Source: Desulfobacteraceae bacterium
GTDB lineage: Bacteria > Desulfobacterota > Desulfobacteria > Desulfobacterales > BuS5
Direction: 5' to 3'
NCBI GenBank assembly: GCA_030642865.1
Contig: DAOWMW010000032.1
Coordinates: 1 to 9,697 of the forward strand
DNA length: 9,697 nt
The notes beneath the pieces were generated by a model. That model was not told where the DNA came from. It did no database searches and saw only the letters and a program-made list of their open reading frames with translations. Positions within the stretch are counted from its first letter, which is position 1, and each line of letters starts with the position of its first letter. Below, in pieces: positions 6,630 to 9,697 of the stretch. The translations under genes and the position numbers were made by a program.

Positions 6630-7004
6630 TTACATGACATGGCATAGAGAACATTCTTTTTCCTGGGGACCCGCTTCATTTTCCTGGTGGCATCCAATAC
6701 ATTGTGAATGAAAAGCGTCTGTCCTGCTGGGGACATCTTCGTCTTCCATTTCAGGCTCATGGCATGAGCCGCAGGCTTCAGGTGAAGTTTCATCTTCCTC
6801 AAGGTTATGATGGCAATCGCTGCATCCAGCATCGTTGGTGTGTAGTTTGTGACTAAACAGCACTTTTCCTGCAACCCCTTTGAACATTAGCCGCACTGGC
6901 TTATCCGGAGATTTGGCAGGAAACGCTGCATAGCTTAAAACACCTATAATAAAAAATATAATTATAAGTGAATAAGCTAAAGTCAGCTCCTTTTTTGACG
7001 TCAT
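6630..7004 (-). CDS. Membrane-anchored tetraheme cytochrome c3 of the Rnf operon
   Basis: The 124-residue protein has a hydrophobic segment at about 9-28, serving as signal peptide or anchor, then four CxxCH heme sites: C61-H65, C78-H82, C102-H106 and C118-H122. The distal-ligand histidines of class III cytochrome c3 are all present: H52 and H55 (FSHKLH), H66 directly after the first site, and H99 (AFHSQC). It should be periplasmic and exchange electrons with the outer face of Rnf (RnfG) and with periplasmic c3 pools or hydrogenases. It is the first gene of the operon. The ATG at 7004 has AAAGGA about ten bases upstream. Cytochromes encoded beside rnf are known in sulfate reducers and in Methanosarcina (MmcA). 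Confidence 0.95.
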   Translation of the reverse strand: MTSKKELTLAYSLIIIFFIIGVLSYAAFPAKSPDKPVRLMFKGVAGKVLFSHKLHTNDAGCSDCHHNLEEDETSPEACGSCHEPEMEDEDVPSRTDAFHSQCIGCHQENEAGPQEKECSLCHVM

Positions 7005-7395
7005 TTTAAAAATCCTTTTACAGCTTTATAAATTGTTAAAATTTAATGATTTTCACGCATCCCTCTATCATAATAAACAGAATATATCAAGTCGTTTCCT
7101 TTTATCAGGATGTTTGTTCATAAGATTTAAAACAATCATTTTTTAAAAAAAAGGGGAAAAACAGGCACCTTGCAAGATATTAAATTAGAAAAAATAAGGG
7201 GGATAAATAAAGACAGGTTGTACGTAACAGCAGATTTTCTTTTCCCGTACTGCTTTTTACAAGACAATATTTACAAATAAATTCCAAGATTTTTTCAGTG
7301 GTGTCCAGTTAGAAAACTGCAAGAAACAAAATAGATAAAAGTTTGATTGTCTCCATACGGATTTATACAGCATTTACACAAATTCATTAAAAAGT
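7005..7395. other. Non-coding leader and promoter region of the rnf operon
   Basis: This AT-rich stretch has no convincing gene on either strand. It must hold the rnf promoter: on the minus strand a TATGAT at 7072-7067 could be a -10 box, but the hexamer 17 bases upstream (ACGACT) is a poor -35, and TTGATA nearby is only 12 bases away, so no promoter is called. A small CAGTT-AGAA-AACTG hairpin lies at 7306-7319 within a GTGTCCAG context reminiscent of insertion-sequence ends; no transposase accompanies it. Confidence 0.4.
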
Positions 7396-7520
7396 ATTTT
7401 GGGCACCCACAAGGGATGCCCCTACGCAATTTCGGCCATTGATGCAACACAGAAGACGGGCACAAGAACAAGTAATTATGGGTTATTTATGGGTAATTTA
7501 TAAAATTCACAACCCTTAGG
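7396..7520 (-). repeat. Half copy of the MITE-like element
   Basis: Read on the minus strand, 7520 to 7396 follows the left half of the element at 74-303: the GTGAATTTTATAAATTA end, the TTGTTCTTGTGCCCGTCTTC block, and one GC-rich unit. It lacks one G in each of two short runs relative to the units at 145-214, and carries an extra 11-base tandem duplication (7478-7499). The other arm is missing, so it looks like a decayed or solo half element in opposite orientation. It lies between the aminotransferase remnant and the rnf leader. Confidence 0.75.
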
Positions 7521-7537
7521 ACTCGATCAAAAATAAC

Positions 7538-7742
7538 TTAGCATTTTAAGCGTCGATCCATCCTGCCTGACTGCGTTACGAAAACGTATAAATATCTTGA
7601 TATTCTCAGATACCCTTCCCCGTTTTTCCCAAAATTTATCCCAGGAGTTACACCAGCATGGGCATTTTCCAGAACATCCATTACTTTCCAGAACATCCAT
7701 TACAATAAAGGATGTCATTTTCTTTACTCGTTTAGAAATCAT
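7538..7742 (-). pseudogene. Remnant of a class I/II aminotransferase C-terminus, frameshifted
   Basis: From the ATG at 7681 the frame reads MDVLENAHAGVTPGINFG, then KNGEGYLRIS, which closely matches the C-terminal end of PLP-dependent class I/II aminotransferases (family pattern VTPGxxFGxxGEGYxRxS, whose Arg binds the substrate carboxylate). The upstream piece from 7742 (SKRVKKMTSFIVMDVLE) is in another frame; removing one copy of the 19-bp tandem duplication at 7666-7703 joins the two into one frame. The catalytic lysine region is absent, and after RIS the frame runs into unrelated sequence to a stop at 7538. It is a dead fragment and not a functional enzyme. Confidence 0.7.
7666..7703. repeat. 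Perfect 19-bp tandem duplication
   Basis: Bases 7666-7684 and 7685-7703 are identical and adjacent. Nineteen is not a multiple of three, so the duplication shifts the reading frame of the aminotransferase remnant that spans it. Confidence 0.95.
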
Positions 7743-7856
7743 TATAATTCAGCACCAGCATTATATTCTCTGCAAAATCAGGCCATCCCATTTTTATTGG
7801 ACATAATCTGAAAACATTCTGGAAAAGTATTTTTTCAATCTATATTATAACATGGG

Positions 7857-9089
7857 TTAATCAGCCTTTCTTCTTAAAAAAGTAGGAACTTCAAGGAGTT
7901 CATCACCATTAACGATTCCCTTATACCCTTTGTAATAAGAGCCACCAGATTCCCCTGCCGCTTTAGGATATGAAGAAGGTTTGGAAATTATACCAGTAGC
8001 CATCTCTTCCATGCTAATGTCCCTTATTTTGCCCCTGGCCGGAAAATCCCCATATTTTTTTAATGGTTTTGCCATCCCATAATCTGCTCTTGTTTCAATA
8101 TGATCTCCATCTTTATCCAAACGTCCTGAGCCAGGATAATTTATTCCTGTTGCAATTACTGTAATTCTTATTTCATCCGGTATACTCTCATCTATTGCTG
8201 TGCCCCATATTATGTACGCATCTTCCCCTACTTCCTCATGTATTCTGGCACATGCATCTGACGTCTCTTGTATTGTAAGGCTTTTATTACATGTTATGTT
8301 AAGTAAAACAGCTTTTGCACCAGCCACAGGTATATCATCGAGAAGAGGATGGGATATGGCACGTTCGGCAGCTTCAATTGCCCTGTTTTCACCGGTTCCA
8401 ACACCGATCCCAATAATTGCAAGCCCTGCTTGTGACATGGTAGTTCGAACGTCGGCAAAATCAAGATTAATCAAACCAGGATTCATAATCAGGTCGGTGA
8501 TACCCTTAACTGAATCATGGAGAACTTCATCTGCCCTTTTAAACATCTCTACCGTGGTCGCATCTTTGGGGGCATATGCCAGCAATCTGTCATTGGGAAT
8601 TGTTATTACAGTATCTGTAATACCTTTTAATGCATTTATTCCTGTTTTTGCCATCTTCGCCCGTTTGCTCCCTTCAAAAGAGAAGGGTCTTGATACCACA
8701 GCAACCGTAAGAGCACCGATCTCTTTACAGATTTCAGCAATAACAGGAGCAGCACCTGTTCCTGTTCCACCCCCAAAGCCGGCTGTAATAAATACCATAT
8801 GGCTTCCGTCTAAAGCATCCCTTATTGCTGCCTCATTTTCCAGGGCAGCTTCCCGCCCCACTTCAGGATTCGCCCCGGCACCCAGCCCCCCTGTGATTTT
8901 TTCTCCAAGCTGAATTTTAATTTCAGCCTTGGATGTGGCCAGAGCCTGACTATCAGTATTTGCCGCAATAAATTGAACACCCTGAAGCTTGGAGTCAATC
9001 ATGTTGTTGAGTGCATTTCCACCGGCTCCTCCAACTCCGATAACCCTGATTTTTGCTTTTTTTTCATCTTCCATGGTCGTAAAAGTCAT
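7857..9089 (-). CDS. ftsZ: FtsZ, tubulin-like cell division GTPase
   Basis: FtsZ polymerises into the Z ring at the division site and recruits the divisome. The 410-residue protein has the family's usual length. VIGVGGAGGNALNNM lies at 16-30, the tubulin signature GGGTGTG at 106-112, PFSFEG at 135-140, and the T7 synergy loop NLDFADV at 208-214 with the catalytic Asp residues D210 and D213. A variable linker (about 320-395) leads to the C-terminal peptide LLEVPTFLRR (397-406), which binds FtsA/ZipA-type partners. The ATG at 9089 has a strong GGGGAGG ribosome-binding site six bases away. ftsA, its usual upstream neighbour, is not seen in the 608 bases to its right. No clear terminator follows the stop. 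Confidence 0.98.
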   Translation of the reverse strand: MTFTTMEDEKKAKIRVIGVGGAGGNALNNMIDSKLQGVQFIAANTDSQALATSKAEIKIQLGEKITGGLGAGANPEVGREAALENEAAIRDALDGSHMVFITAGFGGGTGTGAAPVIAEICKEIGALTVAVVSRPFSFEGSKRAKMAKTGINALKGITDTVITIPNDRLLAYAPKDATTVEMFKRADEVLHDSVKGITDLIMNPGLINLDFADVRTTMSQAGLAIIGIGVGTGENRAIEAAERAISHPLLDDIPVAGAKAVLLNITCNKSLTIQETSDACARIHEEVGEDAYIIWGTAIDESIPDEIRITVIATGINYPGSGRLDKDGDHIETRADYGMAKPLKKYGDFPARGKIRDISMEEMATGIISKPSSYPKAAGESGGSYYKGYKGIVNGDELLEVPTFLRRKAD

Positions 9090-9547
9090 TTGTATCCTCC
9101 CCCAAAGATATATATTAATAATCTTGAATCAGATTCCAGAAAAAATTTTTAAGCAATTTTCGACCTGAGTTGATCGATCATCTGTCAGCGTTTAGCTTTA
9201 AAAAATCGAGGTATTACGTCAGCAGAAAATAACACCCAGTGGGTGAAAATCTATAACAAAAAACCTTGTTATCATTTTGGCTAATAGCTAACTTCTAAAA
9301 ACTAACCGCACAGGTCGAAAAATTTGGAAACAATATAGCATGGAGAATCCGGGCTAATAATAAAACTATTGAGTAATGAACCAAAAAAAATACCTTCTTT
9401 ACCATAGCTCAAATCGTAATGCAACAGGCGGTGTAAGCATGCAGGCATAAATATTTATAACTTTCCAGCAGATAAAATTTACCATGAAGCTTTATTTCAA
9501 ATAGTTTATGCGAATACTAAATTTTATAACATTTTATGCTCTTATGC
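9090..9547. other. Non-coding region upstream of ftsZ with several palindromes
   Basis: No supported gene. It should hold the ftsZ promoter; only weak -35/-10 pairs are visible. Notable symmetric sites are TGATCGATCA (9171-9180, perfect), CACCCAGTGGGTG (9233-9245, perfect around a central G), a hairpin ATAACAA/TTGTTAT (9253-9259 and 9266-9272) and ATAAATATTTAT (9447-9458). A 10-bp inverted pair, TTTTCGACCT near 9157-9166 and AGGTCGAAAA near 9312-9321, brackets the first three. These could be operators, but chance is not excluded in AT-rich DNA. Confidence 0.4.
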
Positions 9548-9697
9548 TTATAATTGCAGTTCTTTTTTTGATTTCTGAATCATGGGTCCTATATGCTCAT
9601 CTAAGATTTCAATATCATCTTCGAATTTGATAAATATGTTGAGGGTCTCCCTTATAAGTTTTTGATCAAGGCTTGATGCATGCAGGAGAACCAGAAC
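9548..9697 (-). CDS. C-terminal end of an unidentified protein (partial, runs off the right edge)
   Basis: The minus-strand frame is open from the window edge to a TAA at 9548-9550 and gives 49 residues. They are rich in charged and hydrophobic residues in a helical pattern, including QKLIRETLNIFIKFEDDIEI and a lysine-rich end (QKSKKELQL). Composition and periodicity look like real protein, but I do not recognise a family. It does not resemble the C-terminus of FtsA. The start lies outside the window. Confidence 0.5.
   Translation of the reverse strand, partial: VLVLLHASSLDQKLIRETLNIFIKFEDDIEILDEHIGPMIQKSKKELQL

Noticed and set aside
7162..7185. Sigma-54-like GGCAC...TTGCA sequence upstream of the rnf operon
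   Set aside because: The GG and GC elements are about six bases apart instead of the required ten, and the sequence is on the strand opposite to rnf transcription.
7300..7320. GTGTCCAGTTAG as the end of an insertion sequence
   Set aside because: The likeness is to a short generic end motif only; no matching inverted end or transposase was found in the window.
8200..8913. Long plus-strand open frame (237 codons) opposite ftsZ
   Set aside because: It is entirely antisense to the conserved core of ftsZ, with no ribosome-binding site or recognisable motif.
9295..9405. 36-codon hydrophobic minus-strand frame upstream of ftsZ
   Set aside because: There is no ribosome-binding site and no recognisable motif, and hydrophobic frames of this size arise easily from T-rich DNA.

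Overview
The window looks like chromosomal DNA of a sulfate-reducing bacterium of the Desulfobacterota, most likely a Desulfobacterales relative. The evidence is a complete Rnf operon led by a tetraheme cytochrome c3, combined with an AT-leaning composition and dispersed short palindromic elements. The assignment rests on gene content and gene order, not on a database search. Every full-length gene is on the minus strand, so the operon reads from right to left.

Layout from left to right. Positions 1-38 hold the last codons of a plus-strand gene whose 3' end is identical, at DNA level, to the 3' end of the rnfB gene at 484; the two tails face each other. Between them (39-483) lie a MITE-like element (about 74-303) with 69-bp inverted arms and two 35-bp internal tandem repeats, and a strong hairpin at 433-470 that probably ends the rnf transcript. 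Positions 484-7004 are one tightly packed operon, in transcription order: tetraheme cytochrome c3, rnfC, rnfD, rnfG, rnfE, rnfA, and an rnfB fused to a GltD/NfnB-type NAD(P)H flavoprotein. Gaps run from an 11-nt overlap to 35 nt. Positions 7005-7537 are non-coding and carry a half copy of the MITE-like element. Positions 7538-7742 hold the wreck of a class I/II aminotransferase C-terminus, broken by a 19-bp tandem duplication. ftsZ lies at 7857-9089, followed by a 458-bp non-coding stretch and the C-terminal end of an unidentified gene that runs off the right edge.

How the genes work together. Rnf is a membrane complex that links reduced ferredoxin to another carrier while moving Na+ or H+. 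In the textbook complex RnfB takes electrons from ferredoxin, RnfC carries the NADH/FMN site, RnfG and RnfD carry covalent FMN, and RnfA/RnfE share a membrane iron-sulfur cluster. Three things here depart from that plan. RnfC has lost the glycine-rich and ECEP-type NADH/FMN motifs while keeping both 4Fe-4S clusters. RnfD has Tyr where the flavinylated Thr is expected. RnfB has gained a complete FAD/NAD(P)H oxidoreductase module. Together with the co-transcribed cytochrome c3, this suggests a rewired Rnf in which pyridine nucleotide may enter at RnfB and cytochrome c (or quinone) may replace NADH at the RnfC/RnfG side. That reading is inference. The fusion, the motif losses and the operon structure are read directly from the sequence.
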